Shown piece after piece: positions 1 to 12,835 of a stretch of 64,000 nt of DNA (positions are counted from its first letter, which is position 1; the number at the start of each line of letters is the position of its first letter). A model generated the notes under the pieces. That model made no database searches, was not told where the DNA came from, and worked only from the letters and a program-made list of their open reading frames with translations. The position numbers were made by a program, and so were the translations under genes. This DNA comes from Ptiloglossa arizonensis. Taxonomy: Eukaryota > Arthropoda > Insecta > Hymenoptera > Colletidae. The DNA is taken from assembly GCF_051014685.1 (NCBI RefSeq), contig NC_135060.1:8928001-8992000 (forward strand). The letters run 5' to 3'.

Positions 1-870
1 AACGAAGAACGAAGAACGAAGAGGACACTATCGTCGCAACCGCCGTGGGATCTTTAGTTTAGCTTGGAATAAGTTAATTTTAAGGCCACCGTGTACAAAT
101 ATCTGTTATCTGTCAAGCAATTATCCAATCTTTAGCTTCTTTTTGCTCGCTTCCTCGTTCCTCAGCCCGGTCACCACTGCTTGTTGCATAAGCAAGTGAC
201 CGGCCGTGTATGTGGTCCGAACGGTCGATCGCCGTCTCTTCTGGTGCGTCCGCTTCCAGAGAGAACATGCTGCGAACACAGGGGCAGGTGTTCGCATCGG
301 TCCCTGTGGAAGCCCTGTGCCACACGACCCTCTCTTCGTCATCCTTCGTAAGTTAGGTCCACGCTTTGCGTGGTTCCTGACGCGAAGTTGGGAGAAACGG
401 GGCACTCTATATGAGTGGACGGCGTCGTGCATTTCCTCTTTAATCGGGCCCACTGAGGGGAAACGGGACCGACCTAGTAGGACCAACTGCACGGTTCGTG
501 ACGCGTCTTTTCCAATTTTGCCTAATTTTTCCATAATGTAATTGCTTGACAGAACTAAACGAGGAGATCGAAGGAACATTGATTCCTTCCATCTCTTTGG
601 TTTAGTATCTTCGTTTGTATCGCGTTTCGAGGGAGATCGATGGAACTTTGATTCCATCTATCTCTCTCCGGGTCTCCGCTCGCAGCAACCTCCACGTGGT
701 GAGACCTGGTAATCGGTATTACTCGCGACGAACAATAATTATTCGTCGTGGGTAGTACCGAGCTAATCGGCTGCGAGTTTAGAATAGTAATTTTTACGAT
801 ACAGTAGAGTACTTTACGGTACAGTACTTTCCACAAGTAGAGTACTTTAAAGAACAACATTTTTGTAACG
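1..870. repeat. Promoter-bearing repeat, copy A (cut by window edge)
   Basis: This segment recurs in the same orientation at about 7,781-8,380 (copy B) and 8,381-9,103 (copy C). Shared blocks include CAAGCAATTATCCAATCTTT, the TAATTTTTCCATAATGTAAT stretch, and small hairpins such as GGAACATTGATTCC. The copies end alike in ATTTTTGTAACG. Open frames on the minus strand (for example 121-657) exist only because the copies share sequence, and they show no recognisable domain. The left end lies outside the window, so the class (LTR, TRIM or other) cannot be decided. Confidence 0.75.
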
Positions 871-1394
871 AGTATGAAAGTGCGAATATGTTAATGGATC
901 GAAGAAAAGCGATTGTATTTCCGATGAATCGATGTATTGAAATAAAATCAATTTCACTGACAACAGAAACTTTATTTTTGTCCATTATTTGTTTCCATTT
1001 CTTTAACCCGATCCTATCAAACTGCTAAAACTACTTAAAACTATATGTCTTCGACTATCATGTTCTCCTGATACAAAGGAAATCGGGATCCATGATTCAG
1101 AAATTCGTTCGAAAGTCCAACAAAATTCCGATTCGCGGAAATTCTTGGAATTTGACGTCAATTCTAAGAATCCGCGAAATCGTGGCACTTCCTCGAATAT
1201 CGTATACTGACACCAAGAGTCCCAAAATCAAACATTTTCTAAAATTTATGCCTGAATTTCAACCTTTGGTATCAGGAAAATACCAAAAATTTCGATTCTT
1301 CAAGTATTAATTAAATATTAAATTGATATATCTCATAGACAATTATTACTTTCCATGTTTTAAAAGTGTAAGAAACATCTCTTTACTTTGAAGT
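871..1394. other. Unassigned AT-rich spacer
   Basis: No gene or clear repeat was recognised between copy A of the left repeat and the first palindrome. The short open frames here have no splice context or familiar motifs. Confidence 0.4.
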
Positions 1395-3165
1395 TCGATC
1401 AAAATCAATAGCTATAGGCGAATCAATCATTATTAATGCATAAATACGATGCACATTAATCGCGGAAATGAACAAACATTCACCGAAACCGTTCGCCTTT
1501 GCAGATTTCGTAATTTCTTCATGTTTATTTATCATATTTATTAACAATCGTCGTGGGACCGTAGATTAAACAATTATTAACAATGTTCTAGTATAAATAA
1601 TGGCTTGAAAGTCATCACTTTCTGGAAATATTTGTTAGATCGAACAAAGACAATCGAAGTAACCGTGCGATAAAATAAATGAATATTTCTCTACATATCG
1701 AAAAAATAGTTTGTATATCTGCATATATATTCCGAACGCTCAGTGACACACATATGTCACACGGCGATGAAGTGAGTTGCCATCTACTGGAGAATAGGTA
1801 AACTATACTTAAGGTGTGAAAACACCTGGCGGAGAAACGCTCAAGTTTGTCGAAGAATTGTTACAATTTCCACAAATAGATAGCGCCACGAGCATAAATT
1901 TACCGACATTAAAGATAAGTAATTCCATTTGTATGGTATACCCTACCGTGCGATAAAATAAATAAATATTTCTGTACAAAGTTTCGTATGTATCATCTTG
2001 CGAATAAATGTAAAGTTAAACAAAATCAGCGTAATGAAATTTCTCTGCATTCTAGCCTTCCTTTATAGGTTTCAAAAAATCTTCGATACCTCGAAATCAT
2101 GGCTACACATATCGATTATCGACTCACAAGTGTTTATCACGATGATTTTTCTATATAGAAAAGCGATTAAACGAAATTCAGCACGTTTGAGTAAAAAATA
2201 CAACTTCTACGCGTATTGTGCAAATTATAAGTATTAAACGAATGTTAAATGAATGTATCTAATAAACAATTGTTACTTTCCATGCTTTAAAACTTTACGC
2301 AACACGTTTTACTTTGAATTTCGATCTAAATCGATTTCTATAAGTTACTTCATCATTTATAATGCATAAATAAGATGCACATTGTTCGATTAATATTGGG
2401 AACATGCATAAATGTTAGTAACAATCGCGAAAATCAACAAATATGTTCTCCAAGAGACGACAACCTATATAATTACCACGTTACAAATGTTTGGAATTGT
2501 GCGTTCCGAATATATTTGCACGCATACAAACAATAATTCCGATATGTAGAGAAATATTTATTTATTTTATCGCACGGTAGGGAATATCGTACAAATGGAA
2601 TTACTTATCTTTAATGTCGGTAAATTTATGCTCGTGGCGCTATCTATTTGTGGAAATTGGAACAATTCTTCGACAAACTTGAGCGTTTCTCCACCAGGTG
2701 TTTTCACACCTTAAGTGTAGTTTACCTATTCTCCAGTAGATGGCAACTCACTTCATTGCCGTGTGACATATGTGTGTCACTGAGCGTTCGGAATATATAT
2801 GCATATATACAAACTATATTTTCGATATGTAGAGAAATATTCATTTATTTTATCGCACGGTTACTTCGATTGTCTTTGTTCGATCTAACAAATATTTCCA
2901 GAAAGTCATGGCTTTCAAGTCATTATTTATACTAGAACATTGTTAATAATTGTTTAGTCTATGGTCCCACGACGATTGTTAAGAAGTATGATAAATAAAC
3001 ATCAAGAAATTGCGAAATCTGGGAAGGCGAACGGTTTCGGTGAATTGTTGTACATTTCCGCGTTTGTTAATAACATTTACGCATGTTCCCAATATTAATC
3101 GAAGAATGTGTATCCTATTTCTGGATTACAAATGATTAAGTTGCTTATAGAAATTGATTTTGATG
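1395..3165. repeat. Large imperfect palindrome 1
   Basis: The left arm (about 1,395-1,985) is repeated as its reverse complement on the right (about 2,545-3,165). For example, GAAAACACCTGGCGGAGAAA near 1,818 is answered by TTTCTCCACCAGGTGTTTTC near 2,686, and ATTAACAATCGTCGTGGGAC by GTCCCACGACGATTGTTAA. The spacer of about 560 bp holds a diverged partial copy of the 544-bp unit found at 5,647-7,380. Nothing coding is seen. Confidence 0.85.
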
Positions 3166-3179
3166 GAAAATGAAAGCAA

Positions 3180-5480
3180 AATATTAGCATTGATATGTTT
3201 CTCGATTTCCGATCAAAATTAATTTCTATAGGCAAATCAACCATTTAAAATGGATAAATAATATGCATTTTGTAATATTAATATTCGCTACTTTTACAGT
3301 GTAAATCATTAATTAGTTTACGAATGTTAATTTTGGAAAAAAATCGAGAAATATATGAATGCCAAACTTTTACTTTAATTTTTCGATAAAATTTAATTTT
3401 TATAGGCAAACCAATCATTTACAATACATAAATAAAGTACATACTGTAACATAAATGTTCGAAACGTGCACGATTTCTTGATGTTTATTTATCATAATTA
3501 TTAACAATCGTCGTACTACCGTAGATTAAACGGTCATAAGTTACACATATCGATTATCGACTCACAGGTGTTCATCACGATGATTTTTCTATCTAGAGCA
3601 GCGATTAATTGAATTGTGACGCTTTTAAGTAAAAAATACAACTTCTACGCGTATTGTGTAAATTATAAGAATTAAACAAATGTTAAATTAATGTATCTAA
3701 TAAACAATTGTTACTTTCCATGCTTTAAAACTTTACGAAACACGTTTTAACATCGAGTATCGATTAAAATCAATTTCTATAAGATTCTTAATTAATTGCA
3801 ATACATAAATAAGATGCACATTGTTCGATCAATATTGGGAACATGCATAAATGTTAGTAACAATTACGGAAATGAACAAACATTCACCGAAACCGTTCGT
3901 CTTCGAAGGTTTCGCAATATCTTGATGTTTATTCATCATAATTCTTTACATTCGTCATAGGACCATAGCTTAAACAATTATTAACAATGTCCTTGTATAA
4001 ATAATGGCTGAAAAGCCATCAATTTCTTGAAATATTTGGTTCGATCGAACAAATACAATCGAAGAAACCGTGCGATGAAATAAATGAGTATTTCTCTACA
4101 TATCGAAATTATAGTTTGTATGTGTGCAAATATATTCTGAGCCCGCAATTACAAATCCCTGTAATGTGGTAATTACATGGGTTGCCATCTATTGGAGAAA
4201 GGGTTAAACTACACTTAAGGGGTGAAAACACCTGGCGGAGAAACTCTCAAGTTTGTCGAGGAATTGTTCTAACCTTCGTCAATAGATGGCTGCACAAGCA
4301 TTATGTACCGACATTACAGATAAGTATCTGCTTTTTATCGATATTCCCTATCGCTGGCGCCATCTATTGATGTAGGTCAGAACAATTCTTCGACAAACTT
4401 GAGCGTTTCTCCGCCAGGTGTTTTCACCCCTTAAGTGTAGTTTAACCCTTTCTCCAATAGATGGCAACCCATGCAATTACCACGTTACAGGGATTTGTAA
4501 TTGCGGGTTCAGAATATATTTGCATACATACAAACTATAATTTCGATATGTAGAAAAATATTCATTTATTTTATCGCACGGTTTCTTCGATTGTATTTGT
4601 TCGATCTAACCAAATATTTCAAGAAATTGATGGCTTTTTAGCCATTGTTTATACTAGAACATTGTTAATAATTGTTTAATCTACGGTCCAACGATGGTTA
4701 TTAATAATTATGATAAATAAACGTCAAGATATTGCAAAATCTGCGAAGGCGAACGGTTTCGGTGAATGTTTGTTCATTTCCACCATTGTTACTAACATTT
4801 ATGCATGTTTCCAATACTGATCGAACAATGTGCATCTTATTTATGCATTGAAAATGATTAAGTACCTCATCGAAATTAATTTGGATCGAGATTCAAAGTA
4901 AAATGCGTTTCGTAAAGTTTTAAAGCAGGGAAAGTAACAATTGTTTATTATATACATGAATTTAACATTTGTTTAATTCTTATAATTTGCACAATACGCG
5001 TAGTAGTTGCACTTCTTATTTAAAACCGCTGAAATAATTAATCGCTTTTCTAGAAATAAAAATCATAGCGATGAACACTTGTGAATCGATCATCGATACG
5101 TGCAGCCTTGTGAATGTCGGTTTGATCTCAACGAAAATTCCATCGCGAGCAATGAATATTCCAACGAAATGATATTTTAAGCCATTATTTATACTAGGAC
5201 ATTGTTAATAATTGTTTAATTTACGGTCCTACGACGGTTGTTAATAATTATGATAAACAAACATCAAGATATTGCAAAATCTGGGAAGGCGAATTGCTTT
5301 AGCGAATGTTTATGTCTTGTTATAAACATTTTTCCACGTTCCGAACTTTTATGTTACAGTACGTGAATTAAATTTTATCCGAAAATTTAACTAAGAATTT
5401 GGTATACATATATTTCTCCATTTTTTATGAAAATTAATATTTGTAAACTAATTAATGGTTTGCACTGTAAAAGTTGGGAA
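3180..5480. repeat. Large imperfect palindrome 2 (about 2.3 kb)
   Basis: Two arms of roughly 1.1 kb face each other around a centre near 4,325. The inner arms carry GGTTGCCATCTATTGGAGAA (4,180s) and its complement (4,450s). The outer arms carry TTACAGTGTAAATCATTAATTA-like sequence (3,290s) and its complement (5,455-5,475). The same sequence family builds palindrome 1 and the tandem array. No open frame is supported. A transposon with very long inverted repeats, or two head-to-head insertions, are possible origins (inference). Confidence 0.85.
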
Positions 5481-5646
5481 TATTAATGTTACAAAATGCA
5501 TTTTCTTTTGCATTGTAAATGAATAATTTGCTTATAAAGATTAATTTAGGTTGCAAATCGAGAAATATATGAATATCAATATTTTACTTTCATTTTCGAT
5601 CACAATTAATTTCTGAAAACTTACTAATGATTTATGATGCCTAAAT

Positions 5647-7380
5647 AAGATGCATATTGTTCGATCAATATTGGGAACACGCATAAATGTTAGTAACAAT
5701 CGCGGAAATGGACAAACGTTCACCGAAACCGTTCGTCTTCACAGATTTCGAAATATTTCGGCGTTTACTTACCATAGTTATTAACAACCGTCGTAGAACC
5801 GCAGATTGAATAATTATTAACAATATCCTAGCATAAATAATGGCTTAAAATATCATTTCGTTGAAATATTCTTTGTTGGTGAAGGAATTTTTCATTGAGA
5901 TCCAACTGACATTCTCAAGGCTACACGTATCGATTATCGATTTACAAGTGTTCATCGCGATGATTTTTATTTCTAAAAAAGCGATTAATTGAGTTTCGGC
6001 ACTTTTATGTGAAAAATACAACTTCTACGCGTATTGTGTAAATTATAAGAATTAAACAAATATTAAATTAATGTATCTAATGAACAATTGTTACTTTCCA
6101 TGCTTTAAAACTTTCCGAAACACGTTTTAACATCGAGTCTCGATCAAAATCAATTTCTATAAGTTTCTTAATTAATTGCAATACATAAATAAGATGCACA
6201 TTGTTCGATCAATGTTGGGAACATGCATAAATGTTAGTAACAATCGCGGAAATGAAAAAACATTCACCGAAACCGTTCGCCTTCGAAGATTTTGCAATAT
6301 CTCGATGTTTGTTTATCATAATTATTAACAACCATCGTAGTACCGTACTTCAGACAATTATTAACAATGTTCTAGTATAAATAATGACTTAAAATATCAT
6401 TTCGTTGAAATATTCTTTGTTCGCGAAGGAATTTTTCGCTGAGATCCAACTGACATTTTCAAGGCTACAGGTATCGATTATCGATTCACAAGTCTTCATC
6501 GCGATGTTTTTTCTATCTAAAAAAGCGATTAATTGAATTTCGGCACTTTTATGTAAAAAACACAACTTCTACGCGTATTGTGTAAATTATAAGAATTAAA
6601 CCAATGTTAAATTAATGTATTTAATGAACAATTGTTACTTTCCATGCTTAAAAACTTTACGAAACACGTTTTAACATCGAGTATCGATCAAAATCAATTT
6701 CTATAAGTTTCTTAATTAATTGCAATACATAAATAAGATGTACATTGTTCGATCAATGTTGGGAACATGCATAAATGTTAGTAACAATCGCGGAAATGAA
6801 AAAACATTCACCGAAACCGTTCGCCTTCGAAGATTTTGCAATATCTCGATGTTTGTTTATCATAATTATTAACAACCATCGTAGGACCGTACTTCAGACA
6901 ATTATTAACAATGTTCTAGTATAAATAATGGCTTAAAATATCATTTCGTTGAAATATTCTTTGTTCGCGAAGGAATTTTTCGCTGAGATCCAACTGACAT
7001 TTTCAAGGCTACAGGTATCGATTATCGATTCACAAGTCTTCATCGCGATGATTTTTCTATCTAAAAAAGCGATTAATTGAATTTCGGCACTTTTATGTAA
7101 AAAACACAACTTCTACGCGTATTGTGTAAATTATAAGAATTAAACCAATGTTAAATTAATGTATTTAATGAACAATTGTTACTTTCCATGCTTAAAAACT
7201 TTACGAAACACGTTTTAACATTGAGTATCGATCAAAATCAATTTCTATAAGTTTCTTAATTAATTGCAATACATAAATAAGATGCACATTGTTCGATCAA
7301 TATTGGGAACATGCATAAATGTTAGTAACAATCGCGGAAATGAACAAACATTCACCGAAACCGTTCGCCTTCGAAGATTT
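5647..7380. repeat. Tandem array with exact 544-bp period
   Basis: The word AAGATG followed by (c/t)A(c/t)ATTGTTCGATCAAT begins at 5647, 6191, 6735 and 7279, an exact spacing of 544 bp each time. This gives three full units and a partial fourth. The two central units are nearly identical; the first is more diverged. The array is cut at about 7,413, where the repeat with the TATA box begins. Single diverged copies of the unit also lie inside the palindromes (about 2,372 and 3,811). Confidence 0.93.
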
Positions 7381-7412
7381 CGATTAGATCGAAAAAAGAC
7401 AATGGAAGAAAC

Positions 7413-9103
7413 GGTAAGTCACCTTGGGGAGGGTATATAAGGAGCCCCCGGTTGTTCAAAATTTCATTGTTCCTGGAGGCTCCGAGGTGGACGGATATCT
7501 TCGTTTTAGGTTTATGGAAGGGGGCCCCCCACCTTGGTAACCGGTACTGGCCGCCGGTAGGCGGTGGTCGGTACTGGCGACCACTCTCTCAATCCTTTGC
7601 TTTTTTTTTTAATTGTTTCTTTGTCTAATTCATTTCATTTGTACTCTGATTTTAATTTCTACTTGTTTGGACATGTTTATTTTTTTCCGCTAACCAAATT
7701 CATTTCTGTTTTCTATTATGCCATGACTTTAGGTTTCTCTTAGGTTTCTCTTAGATACATTCTCTTAGGTGTATCGGAAGACGAAGAACGAATAACGAAG
7801 AGGACTGATGTATTGCATCCTCCGCGGGACTGTTAATTCTAAGTATAGACTAAGTTAGTTTTAAGGTCACCATGTACGAATATCTGTAATCTGCCGAGCA
7901 ATTATCCAATCTTTAGCTTCTTTTTGCTCGCTTGCTCGTATCTCAGTCCGGCCACCTCTGCTTGTTGCATAAGCAAGTGACCGGCCGTGGAGGTGGACCG
8001 AACGCTCGATCGCCGTCTCTTCTGGTGCGTCCGCTTTGAGAGAGAATATGCTGTGAACACAGGGGCAGGTGTTCGCACCGGTCCCTGTGGAAGCCCCTGT
8101 GCCATACGACCCTCTCTTCGTCATCCTCCGTAAGTCAGGCCCACGCTTGCGTGGCTCCTGACGCGGAGTTGGGAGAAACGGGGCACTCTATATGAGTGGA
8201 CGGCGTCGCGCATTTCCTTGAGAATCGGGCCCACTGAGGGGAAACGGGACCGACCTAGTAGGAGCAACTCTACGGTTCGTGTCGCGTATTTCCCAATTTT
8301 GCCTAATTTTTCCATAATGTAATTGCTCGGCAGAATTAAACGAGGAGATCGAAGGAACATTGATTCCTTCTATCTCTGCAGTTAGAATAAGTTAGGTTTA
8401 AGGCTGTGATCTGCCAAGCAATTATCCAATCTTTAGCTTAATTTTGCTCGCTTCCTCGTTCCTCGGTCCGGTCACCACTGCTTCTTGTACAAGCAAGTGG
8501 CCGGCCGTGTAAGTAGTCCGAACGGTCTATCGCCGTCTCTTCCGATGTGTCCGCTTCCAGAGGGGGCACGTTGCGAGCACAGGAGCAGGCATTTTTGCCG
8601 GTCCCTGCGAAAGCCTCCAAAATAAGACCCTCTCGTCGTAAAGATGGAGAAACGGGGCACTCCTCTAGGGGAGTGGTAGGCGTCGTTCGTTTTCTCTGGA
8701 ATCGGAACCACGGAGGGGAAACGGGATAGACCTAGTAGGACCAACTGCACGGTTCGTGTCGCGTCTTTCCCAATTTTGCCTAATTTTTCCATAATGTAAT
8801 TGCTCGGCAGAACTAAACCAGGAGATGGAAGGAACATTGATTCCTTCCATCTCTTTGATTTAGTATCTTCGTTTGTATCGCGCATCGAGGGAGATCGATG
8901 GAACTTTGATTCCATCTATCTCTCTCCGGGTCTCCGCTCGCAGCAACCTCCACGTGGTGAGACCTGGTAATCGGTATTACTCGCGACGAACAATAATTCT
9001 TCGTCGCGGGTAGTATCGAGCTAATTGGCTGCAAATTTAGATTAGTTAGTTAATATATAAGAACATATAAAATACTGTAATAAAGACAATTTTTGTAACG
9101 TAT
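7413..9103 (+). mobile_element. Promoter-bearing repeat, copies B and C; possible non-coding retroelement
   Basis: At 7,413 the 544-bp array sequence stops inside its word GAAACCGTGCGAT and an unrelated GC-richer sequence starts. It carries a TATA box (7434-7440), a plausible initiator 30 bp later (TCATTG, 7464-7469), and a G/C-rich leader. It then has two tandem copies of the segment found at 1-870: B (7,781-8,380) and C (8,381-9,103). Near its right end it has AATAAAG followed by TTTTTGTAACG. No protein-coding frame with a known transposition domain is present. A long LTR or a TRIM-like element is possible, but neither terminal inverted dinucleotides nor a target duplication can be shown. 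Confidence 0.5.
7434..7469 (+). promoter_or_regulatory. Core promoter: TATA box and initiator
   Basis: GTATATAAGG is followed 30 bp downstream by TTTCATTGTT, the usual TATA-to-start spacing for RNA polymerase II. It lies at the start of the repeat that contains copies B and C and points into it, as expected for an LTR-like or independently transcribed repeat. Confidence 0.5.
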
Positions 9104-9482
9104 AAGAGCAACAAGATTAAAAATGATCCTGACGTATTTCAATAAATTTATTGAAAGGAACGCGAGCTTTCTTCTTTCCCTCCTTTGTTTTCATTTTTTT
9201 TATTGAATCCATACATTATGTGGTAAGGAATTCGATATGGCAGTGTTGTTTGACTATTCCCAGAATAAATGGGACGTGGAAAGTGTTAGAGATAACCGTA
9301 ACTTTGAAAGTATTTTTTGTATCATGTTAATAAAATGTTTCAAGTTCCATCTGCGAAATTGAATAGAACTTATTTTTAAAATAGTTTCTCGAACTGATAA
9401 ATTTAAGTGAGTCACATTTGATACAAGAAGTATATTTTTACTTTAACTATGTTTACCGATTTTGATATTTCCATTGCATATA

Positions 9483-9708
9483 GTTCTTTGAACCGCCATT
9501 TGTGAAGGAAGAGGTCGTTCCAATATCATTGAATTTTTATAATGTTAATGAAAAATATTTCTCAAAATCTATGCTATATCTGAAGTATGAATCTAATTCT
9601 TCCCAAAATTATGCAATTTCGTTTAGATTAGTTTTAATTCCCGCGCCTAATAGAGCTAAACTTCTATTTCACTTTGAGTCGATAACGTTGGAAGTGACGG
9701 GAAAATGA
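9483..9708 (+). CDS. Candidate terminal exon of an unrecognised gene
   Basis: A pyrimidine-rich acceptor (TTTCCATTGCATATAG) ends just before an open frame of 74 codons closed by TGA at 9706-9708. The peptide starts FFEPPFVKEEVVPISL and ends SITLEVTGK. Its mix of beta-prone hydrophobic and polar residues looks more like real protein than the surrounding AT-rich frames. No upstream exon is convincing. A short ATG frame at 9237-9359 (MAVLFDYSQNKWDVES...) could belong to the same gene, but no good donor was found. The repeats at 1-9,100 could lie in an intron. It may be chance. Confidence 0.33.
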
Positions 9709-10744
9709 TAAAGGCGTTCGTACGTCCCCAATTTGTGTGTCATAAAAGAGCATTGCCTTGAACATCTATGTTATATCTCGTCTATGTATCGTATACCCTT
9801 CTTGTAACTAAAGCATTATTTATTACACATTTATCATTGTATTTTGAGAATAAATTCCGATAGGTGTAATGTAGATACAGCGAATTCTACGTGTTAAAAC
9901 TGACAGCAATTTTGCGATATTTTGACTGGATGAATTACCAAGAAATTTATGCAGAATACGTATTGTAGCTTGTCTACCTTACGATATCTATAAAATATCT
10001 TTAGTAAATATTAATTATAGTAAAAGTGAAATATAAAATTACTTTAACAGTTATGTCGATTTTTACATAAGAATCGGAAGCAGGATCCTATCCCAAGTTT
10101 CATTTTTCCTATCTCAGAAAACTAGCCTTGTATGTTTAATGCTTATTGCGACCTCTGTGAGTGCAAATGAGAATCAAAGTTATAAATCTCAAATTGTCGA
10201 TACAACTACGTAGGTATATTAAAAGTTCCATTTCTGCGTGCTGTCATAAATTTAGGATATTCTTATCAGCCAATAGCGCAAGAAAATTTGCAATTGGTTT
10301 AATTTCGAAAGAAGTTCAGAAATTATGTTTTTTCGTCTACTCGCGCAGAGTTTTCAAAGTAAGTGCATTGTAGGTGATCTTTAAACGATCGTATACGTGT
10401 GCGTAATAGTTACAAGCTACAATCTAGTCTCTGGGACAGACACAATTTATTTCAGAGCACATTCCAATCAGGTGCCATTCGCGAAGACACGTGTTGTAGT
10501 TCTTACGCTTGGCACCTGCCAGTGAACAGGTGAAAAGATTGCTTTTACACAATGACGTTCGCACTTTGTATCAATTTATTATAATATCAAAATGTTAAAG
10601 TTTTGATGTTAGTGTGTGGAGAACGCTGATCGCAACGAAGCAGGCGAACTTATAAAAACGTTCGTACCGCTTTTTCCAACACGATAGCTTTACTTAGATG
10701 AGACGGGACAATACATTGAGAAATATTACGTTTTATGCGTGAAA
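9709..10744. other. Intergenic, upstream of the BTB-PHR gene
   Basis: No gene was recognised. The interval presumably contains the promoter and 5' untranslated leader of the gene that starts at 10,745. There is no clear TATA box at a fixed distance. Confidence 0.5.
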
Positions 10745-12835
10745 ATGTCCTCTGAGCCTTCCTTGAGCGATGTGCCAAATGTCATGTCGAGACTGCATAA
10801 TTTACGCTTAAGTCAAGAGGATGGTGACGAGCCACAACAAATGAATCTTGCCGCATCTGGAGATTCATCACCAGAACCTATAAGGAATACCCTACTTATA
10901 GCTAATGTTACGCTTCCGCGTGTCAGACGCGCGCTGGCTTTTATCTGTGACGAGGATCAACCAACTTCATCTATGGCTAGAAGTGGAGAAACTTCATTCT
11001 CAAATGGGGATAAGTAAATATTTGAATACAACATGTATGATAAATTGTATAGTTTTTTAAATAAGCTGAATTCTGGGTTTATGAAGCATATAATTTTATG
11101 TAGTGATGATGCTTTTGCAGAGATTATCTTTGTAATAATTATGTTTATAATAATGTTTTAGTAGGCCTCCGACAAATGCAGCAAATACTTTGCATTTGGA
11201 AGCAAGATCTCAGAATAATATGGCCTTGGAAAATATACCTTCAAATAGTCAAGCAACTGTTGCATATAATTGGCAAGGTACAAAGGCAACGATGCGTGAA
11301 AGAATCGTTTTTCTTTTTAATAACGAGATACTATCCGATGTGAGTTTCTTAGTAGGAAGAGGAGCACAAAAGCAGCGTATACCAGCTCATAAACTAGTCC
11401 TATCTTGTGGAAGTGCTGTTTTTGATGCAATGTTCAATGGAACGCTTGCAACAACGTCTTCGGAAATAGAAGTACCTGATGTAGAACCTGTTGCATTTTT
11501 GGCAGTGCTTCTCTTTTTGTATACAGATAAAATAGAGATAGATCCTGAAAGTGTGATGATGACGTTGTATACAGCTAAAAAATATGCAGTGTCTGCTTTA
11601 GAGAAACACTGCGTGGATTACTTAAAGTGTAACTTAACTTGCGACAATGCTTTTTTACTTTTAACGCAAGCCCGTCTTTTCGATGAGCCTCAGTTAGCTT
11701 CAGTGTGCTTGGATACTATAGATAGATTTACTACGGAAGCATTAAATGCAGATGGATTTATAGATATAGATATCGATACATTGAAGATTGTTTTGGAAAG
11801 AGACACTCTTCGTGTTAGAGAATGTAAAATATTCCAAGCAGTTCTGAGGTACATAAATATATGCTTAATTAGCTTTAGCTGTATACTGTGTATGCATATA
11901 TTTATTTGCTATTCTAAACAGATGGTCAGAGGCAGAATGTATTAGACGTCAATTACCAGTTACTCCAGAAAATCAACGTTTAGTTTTAGGGAGTGCTTTC
12001 TCATTGGTTCGTTTTCCTTTAATGTCAAAAGAGGAATTTAGTGCTGGTCCGGTACAATCTGGACTTCTGACTTATACAGAGGTTAAAATTATGACTATAT
12101 ATTTTAATATATTTTTTATATATTTTTTTATAGTAAAGGAATATGTTTTAGGTTGTTTCCTTGTATTCATATTTTATACTGAATCCAAAACCAGTGGTTA
12201 AATTTCAAACAATGAACCGCAGTTGTATGACTGGCAAAGAACGAACCATATGCAGATTTCAGCATACTAAAAGTAGATGGGGTTATAATGGAACGAGCGA
12301 TCGTATAAGGTAAATTTTGCTACTAGGATTGCAGTTGTAATGAGCAACAAAATTTGATCTTTATCTTTTTTAGATTCAGCGTTGACAGACATATATATCT
12401 TATTGGTTATGGAGTTTATGGTAGCATGCATGGTCCAGCAATATATAAAGTATTAATAGAGTTAATACATACTGCTTCTGGAAAAGTAATTGCTACAAAT
12501 TCAACAAGTTTTAGCTGTGATGGTTCAAAATACACTTATCGCTTAATGTTTAAAGAGTTAGCAGAAATTCTACCAAAAACCATTTATACAGCATCAGCAA
12601 CATTTGAGGTTTGTATAATGCTGTTTTGAAAGTTTTTGTTTTTTGAATTTTAATATTGTGTTAATTATTTCAGGGTCCTTATTCGCATTATGGAACTAAG
12701 GGTTTGAAAACAGTTGTAGTGGATAACGATACGGGAAATGGAAAAGTTAAATTTGAATTTAGTCTTGAAGCTGGAGATAATAATGGAACGTCTACTGATG
12801 AAGGACAAATTCCTGAGCTTATATTTTACACTTAA
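10745..12835 (+). CDS. BTB/POZ-BACK-PHR domain protein, BTBD1/BTBD2-like
   Basis: There are six exons: 10745-11013, 11162-11848, 11922-12081, 12152-12309, 12374-12608 and 12674-12835. All have GT/AG introns of 64-148 bp and consistent phase, giving 556 residues. After a polar N-terminus of about 130 residues comes a BTB domain (about 135-245; [27 protein letters not shown]) and then a BACK region. The junction block [18 protein letters not shown] and [10 protein letters not shown] are hallmarks of the BTBD1/2/3/6 family. The C-terminal PHR domain (about 398-556) has [31 protein letters not shown], and NNGTS near the final IPELIFYT. Family members are substrate adaptors for Cullin-3 ubiquitin ligases; that role is inferred. 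The start is the first in-frame ATG, within [10 protein letters not shown]. The BTBD3/6 (lute) subgroup is the alternative assignment. Confidence 0.93.

Noticed and set aside
121..657. 178-codon minus-strand frame, with relatives at 8,121-8,360 and 8,472-8,915
   Set aside because: The frames recur only because the underlying DNA repeat is duplicated. They differ by frameshifts between copies and show no known domain, so they are not treated as genes.
5647..7380. Regularly spaced repeats considered as a CRISPR array
   Set aside because: The period is 544 bp with no short repeat-spacer alternation, and the window is eukaryotic.
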